A stretch of 64,000 nucleotides of DNA from Bryum argenteum (lineage: Eukaryota > Streptophyta > Bryopsida > Bryales > Bryaceae), in the NCBI GenBank assembly GCA_037043015.1, contig CM073326.1:20083345-20147344 (forward strand). Direction: 5' to 3'. This document shows positions 32,700 through 43,629 of this stretch, piece by piece (position 1 is the stretch's first letter; each line of letters opens with the position of its first letter). The translations under genes were made by a program, and so were the position numbers. The notes below the pieces were generated by a model. The model ran no database searches. It worked only from the letters and a program-made list of their open reading frames with translations, and had not been told where the DNA came from.

Positions 32700-33800
32700 T
32701 AGCGATATTCCCCTTTAGTGTTCTTTTAAGTGTTAAGAACACTCTCAGAGGTGATATCCGGATTAATCGATCCGCGGGGATTCACTGAGCTCCAAAGTGA
32801 CTAGGGTAACCTTCCCAGGACAGTGCTTCTATCACTGTCCTGTCTTACTTCTCCTTTAACCAGGATGGTGCTGATCTCCTGGTTAGCAATTTTACCTCTC
32901 CTGTCCTGGTTTCCTTCCAGGGGGGTTTGACTCCTCCTACCCTGGTCCACCAGTATATCTCTAAGCTGGTTTAGTTTTACCTCAGTTTTTCCATCAGAGG
33001 GTTCTCCCTTAGTTTAAAGTGCTGGGTTTAGGGCACTTGGCTTTCTCTCCTCGAATCTCTCACTACTCAACACAACACACACACCCACAACGCAACAACA
33101 CTCTTTTCTCTTAGTTTGACTTCGCCCAGGGTTAGACTCGGCTCCCTTCAATACCAGGGTTGTTAATCCCGGTACAGGTCACTATAAGGGTGCCAATGTT
33201 CCCCTGTTGGTATGGCTACTCACACGTTAACTCCCAAACCAGGGTAGAAGGTAGAAAGGGACAACTTTGGATACTGGATCCAGGGATAGAGGAGGACTAA
33301 GACTCACTCTCCGCAACAGATTACCAACTTCCCGCGCTAGACCACCGTCCCCCGGGAATATTAGGGAACCCCTGTTCACCTAAAGTAATCGACTCAGAGT
33401 GACGCCTAACGCGCCTAAAACTCCTTACCCTGGACACTAGTACAGATCTCGCCAACACTAACCTTCCCTCCAGATCTTCAAGCAAACAATGCAAGGGACT
33501 TAGTTGCACCACCACACACACACAAAACAACAAGGAAACGGTTTAGACTTAGAAAGGCGGCCGCAACCCTAGATACTTTGAGAATGATGATGATACAAGC
33601 AAAGACCCAAAGAATGAGAACATTCCTTGGCTAAGTACTTCCATGCTACTCCGGGTTTCATGCTCCAGATCCGCTTTTAGTGGATCACGAAATACCCGGA
33701 CAGGATAAGGCCCACGTGGCCTCTCCTGGACCACCTATAAGTCAAACACACAAAAAAAACTACTAAGGGTCCAAAATGGTGTGAACACACCTCTATCCTT
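32700..33800. other. Possible LTR/UTR of a minus-strand retroelement; no gene recognised
   Basis: CCTGG/CCAGG-rich sequence (words such as CCTGGTT, ACCAGG) without a recognisable protein. Because it lies downstream of the minus-strand Gag-like frames, it could be the 3' end of that element. I found no matching direct repeat on the other side, so an LTR is not demonstrated. Confidence 0.3.
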
Positions 33801-34167
33801 CTACTACGAAATGCCTATCTTCTAACCTAATGCTAGATAGATCTAGCCCTGGTCAACTTGATGCGAGGTTGGCCATCAAACCCAACCAGGGTAGGTGCTG
33901 CCCTCTTGGCCGCTACCCTGTCTTCACTCCCCTGGTCCACTTGGGCGAGGATGCCTGGTCACCTCCGGTTCTCGCGCTCCTCCGGATGGCCACCCGCACC
34001 TTCCTTCAGATCCGGGTCTCTCCCCGGGTGTGATTCCTTCGGGTTCCACATCCAAGGGTTCCGTTCCCGGGAGAGGGCATCAACCTCATCGGGACAACTT
34101 CCTCCGGAACCACTACAGGGGTCTCGGGTATCAATGGTACCCCGACTCGACTTCGCTTAGAGGTGGG

Positions 34168-35351
34168 TCAAGAGTGTCCCGGGCAGCTCCTCAATGGGTG
34201 GGCCCCTTGATTTCCCCGGGAGTGACTTCCCTCCGCGACGAACTCCTCTCCGGGAGTACCATCCCGCCGCTCTGGCTCGTCAGCCTCCGGCATCTCGACT
34301 GATGGCAACTCCGGCTCGGGCTGGATCTCCTTGATTACCTCCTCTCCTAGTGGAGTCCCCGCAGCTACCCCTGCTCCAGGTAAGCAATCGATTACCTCCC
34401 CCGTGAGTGGCACCTCCCCCTCCGGGAGTGGCACCTCCGGAAGTGGCACCTTCTCCTCTGCTCCCAACTCGGAGGGAGCACTCGTAACGGCTTTCTCTCC
34501 AGGGGGAGCTTGTTCATCCATTGCCGACTCGGGTGGGACCACCACGGGGACACCTTCCTCTGGTTCGACGTGCTCCTCTGTCTCCAGGGTTGGTGGGGCA
34601 GCAGCTATCTCCTCCTCCATCGGTGAAGCAGCCCCTCCTACTTCCTGTCCGGGTGGATGCTCTCTCTCCTCCCTCGGTGAGGGTGCCTCTACTACTTCCT
34701 CCCCGGGTGGATCTGCCTTCGCCTCTCCTGGTGCAGGGAGAACCTCTTCCTCTACCCTGGGTTCGGGTTGAGCTTCGGTGGCTGGCATTCCTGCTAGCTG
34801 TACTTCTTGCGTCCCTGCAGAAATGGATGGGGCAACATTCATGGCCTCTGACTCTTCTGGGGGCACCTCCGTCGCTACCCTGGGCACGAGCTGGGCCTCA
34901 TCCATTACTCCTGGATCGCCTTCCTCCTCCCATGCCATCTCAACATCGGGTTGGGTTTCCTCCACCATCTGCTCCCCTGGATCAGCTTCGGCTAAGGGGG
35001 CAGACACCGAAGGTGTCCCACCTGGTCCTCCTGGAATTTGGCGGTACGCTCTCCTGTCTGGACCTCCTTCAGAAATGCGGGCCTCTGCAGGTTCCAGGGC
35101 CGGTTGTAAAACTCGATGCAGCCCATCCTCGTTAGGTCTTCCCTCAGCTGCTTGCGGTGAGCTTCCTTGACAGGGATCTCCGGGTGCACTCCTCTCTCCC
35201 GGATGGCTTCGGGTAGGGACTTCTCCTTCCGAGCTTTTCCCCTGGCCGCATTCTCCTTGGGTGCCATGGCTTCTACTCTCCGCACTTCCACCCTGATTGC
35301 AGGCAGCTCACGCACTCCTCCCCAACGCGGGTACACTCCCCTGGTGCGCAA
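34168..35351 (-). CDS. Gag-like basic N-terminus followed by long acidic Pro/Glu/Val-rich region
   Basis: Two overlapping minus-strand frames. 35351-34992 includes a probable start MAPKENAARGKARKEKSLPE, then AIRERGVHPEIP, LREDLTRMGCIEFYNRPWNL and a stop. The 35007-34168 frame then continues with a low-complexity, acidic, Pro/Glu/Val/Ala-rich tail of about 280 residues. The -1/+2 frame relation within the overlap could be programmed shifting or a one-base error. No zinc knuckle, protease or polymerase is present. The basic N-terminal block followed by a disordered tail suggests the Gag of a retroelement or a non-autonomous derivative, but I do not recognise a specific family. Plus-strand frames here (Ser/Pro/Gly-rich) are mirror images. 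Confidence 0.35.
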
Positions 35352-35758
35352 TCTCCTGGCCTACCGACACAACACTCCGCGCTCGCAAGATGGCGACACT
35401 CCTGGCTGCAACACGACAAACGCGGCGCAGCGACAGCGCGAGAGGGGGAAGAGAAATGGCGCGAAATGGGGGCCGCCGTCTGAAAGGGGTTAGGGCTGAC
35501 AGGCCGGGTCGGCCCGCCGCCCATTATCCCCAACCCGCGCCCGGCCAGGACACCGGTGATCCAGGGTTACCAAACCCGGGTTGACCTTCCCAGCCGGTAA
35601 CCTTAAAAATCATTTTAACCAGGGCTAAGCCATTCTATTTATTTCTATCCTTACTAAACTAGGGAAACACAATAAAAGGTTCCCTTTTATTTCTAATGCT
35701 CACAAAAATTCGAAAAATTTACGCTAAATGCAGAAAACCAAAGAAATAGGAGTTTGAC

Positions 35759-36466
35759 ATGGACTCTAAGGTGGAGGGTGTTCGAGTAATGCTGGAGTCG
35801 ATGAAGGCAACGTGCGAGGGCTTCAAGTTGAAAATGCAGAATTGTGAGGAGGGGGAAGATCAAAAGAAGATGCAGATGACGCTGGACTTCTACGAGGAAA
35901 CTTTCAAGAGGACAGAAGGTGAATACGATGCGTTTGTTGCTGAGCAGGTATTCCAAGATGCTGTGCATGAGAAATTGGTGCGTAGGGAGGCATTTCTGTG
36001 CGGACAGCAGTCTTTGCTGGAGAAACAACTGTCCAGTTTGCGAGGTGGACGGCCTGGCTTCGCTTTGCACCCCCACCCCATGTGCAACTCACTGGGCATG
36101 AAGGAAATGGAAATAGATTTTGTCAAACTAACTAACTGCGTTTTGTGTGATTCCAAGTTTTTCTATAATGACATTATAGTCTGTAGTTGCAGGCATGTTT
36201 ATCACCCATGGTGTGCTGTGTCGTGGTTTAGCACATCAGTGAAGTGTGTAGAAAAGGATTGTTCAGTAGTCCACCCAGACTGGTTCAAGAGTTTCGGCTT
36301 TGGGGACCAGCCAACCAGTCTTGAAGAGAAGGCAGAGGAGCTAGAGTGCGAAGAAACGAGAAATTTTGTTATCTCCGAAAGAATAGCTGCTGCGAAGCGG
36401 ACTGGTGTAGACATTGGTATGACCCCCTTCACCCATGTGCGTTCATTGCAGTGTGATTTGCCTTAG
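35759..36466 (+). CDS. RING/PHD-like zinc-finger protein with N-terminal coiled coil
   Basis: A 235-codon intronless frame from ATG 35759 to TAG 36466. Residues 1-95 are helical and charged (coiled-coil-like). Residues 127-168 carry Cys127-x2-Cys130, Cys142-x-Cys144, His146, His149 (HVYHPWC), Cys152 and Cys163-x4-Cys168, a RING- or PHD-like cross-brace pattern. The next segment reads VVHPDWFKSFGFG, and the C-terminus is acidic to mixed. The pattern suggests an E3-ligase-like or chromatin/protein-binding module. I do not recognise the family. The neighbours are transposon-like ORFs, so it may be element-encoded. The frame is fully intact, in contrast to most conserved ORFs in the window. Confidence 0.6.
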   Translation: MDSKVEGVRVMLESMKATCEGFKLKMQNCEEGEDQKKMQMTLDFYEETFKRTEGEYDAFVAEQVFQDAVHEKLVRREAFLCGQQSLLEKQLSSLRGGRPGFALHPHPMCNSLGMKEMEIDFVKLTNCVLCDSKFFYNDIIVCSCRHVYHPWCAVSWFSTSVKCVEKDCSVVHPDWFKSFGFGDQPTSLEEKAEELECEETRNFVISERIAAAKRTGVDIGMTPFTHVRSLQCDLP

Positions 36467-37490
36467 GTAAATATTTTGTGAATAGGAAATGGCAAGCGTG
36501 TGGACTGTAGTTTGTAAGTTGATATACAGTATGGTAGTGTAATGCAGAGTTAAGTAACTGAAGCTGTAGTATTTTGAAAGATTGACATTGCGGTTTGTAC
36601 CCGTGGAGATAGAACTTCTACTTTGATACACACAGAATTAGACTTGTAGTAGTAGAGGGGCTTATAATAGTTTTTATACTATATTCTTTATTACACAAGA
36701 TACAATAGGACATACATCGGATAGTAGATTTGAGTGTACTCCACGGTCTCTTAACATACAAAGCCCGAGTACTTTGCTTGTACCATACCGTAGTCACAAG
36801 TACATGAACATATTTTTGAATGTTTTTTGCACTTGGAAGACATGGTTAAAGTATGTTGATATACCATTCAGTGCAATCTGAGTGAGATATATGCACTGAA
36901 TGAGATACATAATCATACTTGCAATCGATTTAGAGGTACATGCAGTTGTCTTATTTGTAGTTACAAGTGTATTTATGCATTTCGAAGTACATATACATGG
37001 TGCCATTCTTTTGATACTAATCATCTTTTGAGTTTAGGAGGTTAACTACATGATTGTTTCACAAATTCCAGGCTCTTCTCAACAGCCATTGATGGGTCAA
37101 GCTTCGGCATGCACTTTGGGCGTCTGACTTGGGGAGAGACCCGATCAGCCACACATTCGGGAAAGTGACAAAAGGTTTTGGAATCGCCACCCATTCGATT
37201 TCCTGTGCAAGTTCAGAAAATCAACAAGAAGGTCGAGAATCAGACGCTTGGCGCAGGCAAAGACCAAATATGTACGCCAACCACACGGCGTCAATAACGA
37301 TCGCGCCGATGCTCCGGGACCAACATCCAAGCGACGATTGGGGCAGAGGTGGGTCAAAGATCACCCTAATATAGGTTTTTGGGGTTTTTAGAATAAGTGC
37401 GGTTTTGAATATTAAGTGCGGTTTAGAATAAGTGTGGTTTATCGATTTGAGGTTTACGTATATGTAGGTCATGTTGACAACAAAATTCTA
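36467..37490. other. Intergenic; exon-like frame near 37075-37374
   Basis: 36467-37040 is AT-rich with many GTAC/TGTAC words and no gene. 37075-37374 is open on the plus strand (GRDPISHTFGKVTKGFGIAT) with no recognised family. It may be an exon of the ORF that follows. Confidence 0.3.
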
Positions 37491-37506
37491 AGTTCCCCTA
37501 CAAGAA

Positions 37507-38029
37507 TGGAGGAGCACGGTTCCCAAGATTCCAGTGCACACGACGCGTGCCTGCTTGAGGAGGAGAATGACAGTGAAGATGGAAGAGGCCTAGATCCGGA
37601 ACCTACAGAGGGAGAGCGTAAGACTACACCAGAGGTGTCCAATGATGATGAGGTGGCGAGATTAAAGGCCACAATTGTTGAGCTCAGGAAGCTTTCATCA
37701 AACACGGGAGTAGTACGTCGAGCACCACCATTTGAGGAAGAGCACGGGAAGACAGACCGGCCGTGAAGACTAGGAGCGTTGCTGATGTCACAAAGAGTGG
37801 CAACCCACCTTCAGCAACCACGAGGAAGAAATCTAAAACTGATAAGGTTAGGACACGTGCAGATGGGCCATCTGAAACATTGGAGGTCACGGGGAGTGGT
37901 TCGAAGAAGAGCCGTAAGAAGATGGAGACAACAGCAGCTGACAGCACCATCGACTGTGATGAGCGTGTGTCCCTGAATGGTGAACTTCAACCCCCCCCGG
38001 CCAAGGTAAAGCGAACCCAGAAGAAGTAA
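37507..38029 (+). CDS. Charged nuclear-type protein of unknown family (frame break at 37746)
   Basis: The frame beginning MEEHGSQDSSAHDACLLEEE at 37507 is acidic with a short leucine-containing helix (DDEVARLKATIVELRKL). It stops at 37766. The overlapping frame to 38029 is Lys/Arg/Ser/Thr-rich (TRKKSKTDKVRTR, KKSRKKME) and ends in a basic KVKRTQKK. Reading across the GGG at 37746-37748 with one more G joins the two smoothly, so they probably form one protein of about 175 residues. Composition suggests a disordered nuclear protein with basic localisation signals. No domain is recognised. Confidence 0.4.
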
Positions 38030-38094
38030 ATATGAATGTGATTGCGTAGATAGTATGCCTCTATGTGCAGGCATGTTTCCTAGGATATAGCTGG

Positions 38095-38370
38095 TTGTAG
38101 GTGTTTTGATGTATTGCATGAGGTAGAGCTGAATGGTGTATCACATGCTATTAGTGACTGCATCCATTCCATAGGTGTATTGAAGTATTGCATTAGGTAG
38201 TATTGAATGGTGTATCACATGCTATTAGTGACTGCATCCATTCCATAGGTGTATTGAAGTATTGCATTAGGTAGTGTTGAATGGTGTATCACATGCTATT
38301 TGTGACTACATCCATTCGATAGATGTATTGATGTACTGCATTAGGTGTGTTGATGTACTGCATTGGGTAG
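38095..38370 (+). repeat. 74-bp tandem repeat, 3+ copies
   Basis: GAATGGTGTATCACATGCTA occurs at 38131, 38205 and 38279, exactly 74 bp apart. Copies 1-2 are nearly identical and copy 3 is slightly diverged. A degenerate partial unit follows to about 38370. It sits between the basic ORF and the SUVR gene. Confidence 0.9.
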
Positions 38371-38629
38371 TGCATTATGTATGACATGTATATTTTTATT
38401 CTGGGTATATGCTAACATATTTTTGGGAAATTTCCAGTCGATCAACATCCCCATTGTCGCAGGAGATAGGTAGCCTCTTATTTTTGTTGACGAGTGCGAC
38501 CATCAATATTGATTGATTCTTTGTTGTTGACGGAATGCGCGATCAATATTGATTGACCGCATAGTATGTTGTGTCACGCACGGTATATGCCTTCTATGTC
38601 TTTCACGCTTTGCAAGAATTGGCATGCAG

Positions 38630-39998
38630 GGTTTTAAAGTGAAGATTATATCACATGATATTTCATTGGGTGCCGAGAATGTCCCCGTACCTATAATCAG
38701 CAAGGAAAGCAATGGACAGTTACCTAAACCTTTCAAATACATTCGGGAGAGCATATTCCACAAATCAGTTTTGGGTTCGAATCTAAGTTGGGGAAAGGGG
38801 GTGGGCTGTACTAATTGTGTTTCAGCATGTGGCGTTGGGAGTTCTTGTATCGTGCGTTTCTTTCTTTGGTTTAGCCCCTTATTCCAAAGGAGGCCTCTTA
38901 CACCCACATCATATTGAGATGGTATCTCCGTCTTACCTAGTCCTTTCCTTGTTAAAGCTCATGTGTCATTTGATGTTTCTTAAACTGCCACCGGTTTGTT
39001 GGAGTTACTAATTTGATAATGTTTGTTCTTGGAATTGTAGAGACGAAGGGAAGTTTTGGGTGAAGATGAGGATCTCTATGAATACTGTGACAAGTCCAAC
39101 TGTTCAAGTTCGGAGTATGGAGAATGTGGAGGGCACGTAATAAGTTTTTTCTTGAAGGAGTGCGGAGTTGGCTGCTCTTGCAAAAGTCATTGCAGAAATC
39201 GAGTGATGCAACAGGGTATAACCCGAAAACTGCAGGTGAACATCGCATTTGCAATCTTTTGTAAGTTTCAACTTTTAGAAGCATTCAGGTCCTCTACAAA
39301 ATTTGTTGACAACTCTTTTTGGCTCCCTACAGGTTTTCTGGACCAACCCTCAGAAGGAATGGGGCATCAAAACTTTGGAAACCTTGCCTGCAGGTGCATT
39401 TGTTTTCGAATATGTTGGAGAAATCATATCCAACGAGGAATTGGCATCCCGGAAACACAAGGGGAAGTACGCAATGAACTGGATTTGATTGAGAGCGGAA
39501 AATGAATTGAACGATGAGGAGGCTCTTTGTATAGACGCATCAAACTTTGGGAACATCTCAAGGTTTCTGAATCACAGGTGATGCTTTCATGAAAGTCGCT
39601 TTCTATATTTTGATGACCTTGGTACCTCTCAGATCCTCTAGAATGATGTAAAATGAGAATGCTTTTAATTACAATGGCTATCAACCACAGGTGTTGTGAT
39701 GCAAATTTGGTAAACTTACCGGTCATAATCAACAGCACAAGAAGAGGCTACTACCATGTGAGTTGATGACTTCGAACATTTTTTTTGACCACCTTAATTT
39801 CACCCGTTCTAATACGTTCTTTCACATGTATGCTTGAACCAGGTAGCCTTTTTTACCAATCGGCAAGTGTTCAAAGGGGAAGAGCTTACTTGGGACTACG
39901 GGTTAGATTTTGAAGATCCCAAGCATCCTATTCCTGCATTTCAGTCTGTCTGTGGAAGCGAGTACTGCAAGTTCACCAATCAGCAAGGAAAGCTCTGA
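38630..39998 (+). pseudogene. SUVR-type histone H3K9 methyltransferase, pre-SET + SET, 5'-truncated
   Basis: Five exons with GT-AG junctions in phase: 38630-38851, 39041-39235, 39333-39577, 39691-39757 and 39843-39998. Exon 1 has the family segment VKIISHDISLGAENVPVPI and the start of the Cys-rich pre-SET domain. Exon 2 has CGVGCSCKSHCRNRVMQQGI. Exons 3-5 form the SET domain: EWGIKTL, FVFEYVGEI, NISRFLNHRCCDANL, YYHVAFFTNRQV and GEELTWDYGLDF. This matches plant SUVR1/2/4 enzymes, which methylate histone H3 Lys9 and help silence transposons. The usual N-terminal WIYLD region is not seen. Two defects: an in-frame TGA at 39486-39488 inside SET, and the first post-SET Cys replaced by Ser (FQSVCGSEYC). 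The SAM- and lysine-site motifs are otherwise well kept. It is a recent pseudogene, or a gene carrying errors. Confidence 0.8.
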
Positions 39999-40859
39999 AG
40001 TCTCACAAAAGCCCTTGTGAAGGTAGTATTTTATTTGACTTCAATCCGCATTGAACGGGACAAGTTGTTGTACAAATTCTATTTCTTGTAGTATGAACAC
40101 TGTAGTACACTATAGTGGTACACTATAGTACACTATAGTACAGTATAGTATACTACAGTCAGTCCGTATCTATTACACTTTGGTACATATTGGTGGCGAC
40201 ACAGAGTACATATTAGTACATGTAAATTAAACTGTAAGACATTGTTGCATACCGCGCAAAGCATTTTTGACACTGATACTAATTGCATGATTTAATTTTA
40301 AGATTGCCCTCTTTCAAAACATATGCATATTTTGAATTTCCTAATAGTATTCTGAAGTATATGACCGTAAGATTAGGCATGACATCATGGATTATCACCT
40401 CTTATCAATATAGGAGATCAAAAATTATACTAAAAGTACAAGAATAGTGGATCTGACTTTTTGGTGAGTTGTGCAAGTTTATGCATTCAATTATTTTTGG
40501 TCAGATTTTGAGTGAAGGTGAGGAAATAACGCAATTTTGGGCACATTTCAGCATTCACTCATCAGTACTATTGTTTTTAAACGTTGACTAAGAATACTTC
40601 CTAGACTATGTTGAATTTTGATGCATAAACAGAGTTTCCAGAATGAGTTTAAGGGAATTCTGCATATCCAAACTTGTACTAACAATACCCCAGGCTGACA
40701 AAAAGCATATCAGTCCATTCCACTGTAACAGGCCACTTAAAACTATGGAGGTCAAACGAGAATTCGAACAAAAGAAGGAAATGGGGTGGGTGCTTGTCAA
40801 ATCGCAAATGCAGGTCAAAAGTTTATATGGAGAAGAAGTTTACAAACTTCATCAAAACG
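39999..40859. other. Intergenic; TAGTACAC-type short repeat
   Basis: About 40090-40160 is a low-complexity palindromic run of ACTATAGTAC units. The rest is AT-rich with no recognised gene. A 78-codon plus frame at 40643-40879 has no known motif. Confidence 0.45.
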
Positions 40860-42780
40860 TTAACCTACAAAGCTTCTAGACTGGTTGTGACTGGTTGTGA
40901 TTACATCAATTGTTTCACTTAACAATTGGTACACAGGCTCATCCCCCTTAACTCTATGCGCAGCTGGGACCATTTGAAATTTGCATGCAAGGACTAAGGA
41001 GGCATTTACATAAGCTACTCTGGAATCTCTCAAGTACACATAAGAATTACGAGACTTCCCCCACTTCTGATAATAGGTTCCCGCAATGACATATTCTCCT
41101 ACGTCAAACTGCCCACCCCAAACACATGTAAACTTCTCCCTTACGATCTGTTTCTTCCTCTGGCATTGAAGAATGTAGAAGTCAACCAATTCTTCATTAC
41201 CTTCAACCGCCAGAACCGCAAAATTATCACCAGTGTCGACTAAGTCCCCTAGTGTCTCTTCTGCGACGTAATCCCATGCCTCCTCTCCTTCTGCTTCAAG
41301 CTGCCCTGAAATCATTTGTTCCCTTACAAACGAAACATCTAATGGAACAAGTTTGATAACTCTCCAAGGTCGTACATGGCCCATCTTCTCTCGCAAGCAC
41401 CCAATCACCGTCCATGCAAGGGGTACAAAAGCACGACAAATTCCTTACCATCGCAATGTTGGATCTCGAAATAGACACTCCTTGAATAGAGTGCAATTTT
41501 CTAGAACCAACGATGGTGTCACAACCGTGAAGGTGCCGACGATCTACATCATCAGGCTTAATAAGGTGAAAGTACCTATAAGATACTGTTTTATCTCCAC
41601 CAACCGAACTTTGCACAATGCCCTCCATAGTCTCCTTCAAGAAGTCAATCGTGCATCTTTTGCATCTTGTAGCTTCTTCCGGGGTTGTGCGATTCTTTGT
41701 GACGCAAAGCTCTCTTCACAACGGCACTGCTCCATCCCACTCGCCTTTGCCGTGGCCTGTACCAAAAAAATTCCAGGACATAACACACCCACCCGTGAGA
41801 CCTGGATATCTGCTAACAAAGTACATGGGCCTTGCTCCTTTAAATTGCCCTGCACAACCATCACTCCAAACCCAATGACGAGCTACATTGACACCTTGCA
41901 ATTTCAACCACTCCCGGTCTTTGCGGGGAAGCAATCTTTGGACAAATAAGGTGTCATGGGTTTTATCATCTGACACATAGAAGTGGCTCTCCTTCACCAT
42001 GCTATGAGTCAACGGGTCAAATTGATATGTTATGTGAACAAGAATTGTAATCTGGGAAGAATGCCAATGCATGGACTGAATTTCGTTTTGGATCTCAAAC
42101 GAGTAGTTCTCAAAGAAAATCAACATGGGGAGAACAACATCGACAGGTAACTCTTTCATACTAATCCTGCACTCTACATCTTGCCACCTAGCAACGAAGT
42201 TGTGACTAACAAACTCATGCAACTTTGGCTTCAAATACTCAAAAAATTCAACACAAGAGGTTTCCATGAAAACTTCCTGGATTCGTTTTCTGGGTTCCCC
42301 ATCATCGTTTACTCCAACCACTTCATAGCTGAAGCACCGCCACTTCAGTTTGAATGCTGCAGCCGATACCTCTAGTGGGCACAATGGAAGAGTATGTACA
42401 CCGCACTCGGAACATGAACCCATCAAGCAGTCAAGTTTATGGAACTCCTCTGATTCCCATTTTGGACATACAATCTGCTCCCAGAACTTAGTAACACCAT
42501 CACATTTGGTCAAATGCGCAGAACAAGAATCCTCAGATGAATTGTAACAAACTGGACATGAACAAGTACAAGAAATGGTAGGGTGTACTCCCTTCATGGC
42601 ATCCCTCATTGTGTTGACTGCCTCCCGTAGCATGTCTATCTCAACATGGTACTTGCAGCAGCAGACATTTCGGTCTTTGCACTTTTTAACAAAGAATGGC
42701 TTCAGGCACTCGAACGCACGCATGGAAATGGTAGCTTCAGGGTGAGATTGAACAAAACGCTCATAGAATGAAGCCTGCAC
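40860..42780 (-). mobile_element. Transposase-like gene of the FENY / SDG..QFK / HGKG..DG family, degraded
   Basis: The minus-strand exon opens after an acceptor TTGTGCAG at 42781 (…ASFYERFVQSHPEATISM). It contains a Cys-rich segment (CTCSCPVC, CSAHLTKC, CSECGVHTLPLC, likely zinc-binding). Then follow FFENYSFEIQNEIQSMHW, FYVSDDKTHDT (Asp271/272), VWSDGCAGQFKG (Asp307) and NFFGTGHGKGEWDG. I recognise this motif series from a widespread, poorly named transposase-like family in animals and plants; exact classification is uncertain. The usual DF-ENY Asp is Phe here. After residue 350 the frame changes at about 41720 and again near 41670. The tail continues through 41640-41296 and 41408-40860 (WRVIKLVPLDVSF, DNFAVLAVEGNEELVDFYIL). 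The upstream exon and element termini were not found. The copy is very likely inactive. Confidence 0.6.
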
Positions 42781-43094
42781 AATACATTTGAGTCAATGGT
42801 ACTCAAAATTTGTACTACTACATACTTCAGATGGTGTATGGAACCACTTCATAGCTGGAAACACAGTACCTAATAGTAGAGCGAGTACTTTTCAGGACTA
42901 CACATTAAACACCAATTGTATACAATGTATACACAAATCCTTTTGAAGTATATTGTACTCCCATGAACACATACTATGACTTAGGAATTCATAGTACATA
43001 GACTTCAGGGAAGGACTACTAGACACTACTAAGGTATATATTATATACTAGTAGGAGACCAACAGTATGTTAGCGGTACTATACATATATGGTA
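42781..43094. other. Intergenic, TAGTAC-rich
   Basis: AT-rich with repeated AGTAC/GTACT words. No gene is seen. It probably contains the intron upstream of the transposase exon. Confidence 0.4.
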
Positions 43095-43219
43095 TAGGGT
43101 TTAGGGTTTAGGGTTTAGGGTTTAGGGTTTAGGGTTTAGGGTTTAGGGTTTAGGGTTTAGGGTGTAGGGTTTAGGGTTTAGGGTTTAGGGTTTAGGGTTT
43201 AGGGTTTAGGGTTTAGGGT
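43095..43219 (+). repeat. Interstitial telomere array (TTTAGGG)~18
   Basis: About 125 bp of head-to-tail TTTAGGG with a single variant unit (GTGTAGGG at about 43160). This is the Arabidopsis-type plant telomere repeat. The G-rich strand is the plus strand, so as a true end it would face right, yet 20 kb of sequence follows. It is interstitial. Confidence 0.97.
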
Positions 43220-43629
43220 TACAAGGGGTGTCTATGGTTAATGAGCATACTCGGAATTGAATTTTTTTTGGACCTACCCCCCTATTTTCGATACCTACGA
43301 GTCCAATAAAAGTGATTCCGAACCATACACTGTCACCGTTTAGGAGATATAGCGGTTTCAAATCTAACCCTTAAGTGTAATTTAACCCTAGGGTTGGATA
43401 ATTGTAAATGGTTCCTCTTTGAGGTGGTTTTTTTTGATGTGGAAAGGCATTCTCAAGGTATGGGTTCATCCATGTCATAGAGTATTGTTGAGAGATTCAA
43501 GTTTGGGAAACATTCTCGAAATCCGAGTAGGTATGAGATAGATATGGATGATTGAAGAGTGTAGTTTTTTACAGTTTTCTAAACAATTTAAGGCATGGTT
43601 GACTGCTGACTTTTGGAGTTGACTTTTTC
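43220..43629. other. Unique sequence beside the telomere array; no gene
   Basis: No coding signal. The region contains CCCTAGGG and short telomere-like words near 43378-43400. It resembles subtelomeric filler. Confidence 0.4.

Noticed and set aside
34331..35170. Plus-strand Ser/Pro/Gly-rich ORFs
   Set aside because: They are the mirror images of the acidic minus-strand frame. They have no start context or motifs.
38773..38785. GGTTCGAATC, the tRNA T-arm consensus
   Set aside because: No acceptor, D or anticodon arms can be built around it. It lies inside a SUVR exon.
40643..40879. 78-codon plus-strand ORF
   Set aside because: No motif. Its end overlaps the minus-strand transposase tail.
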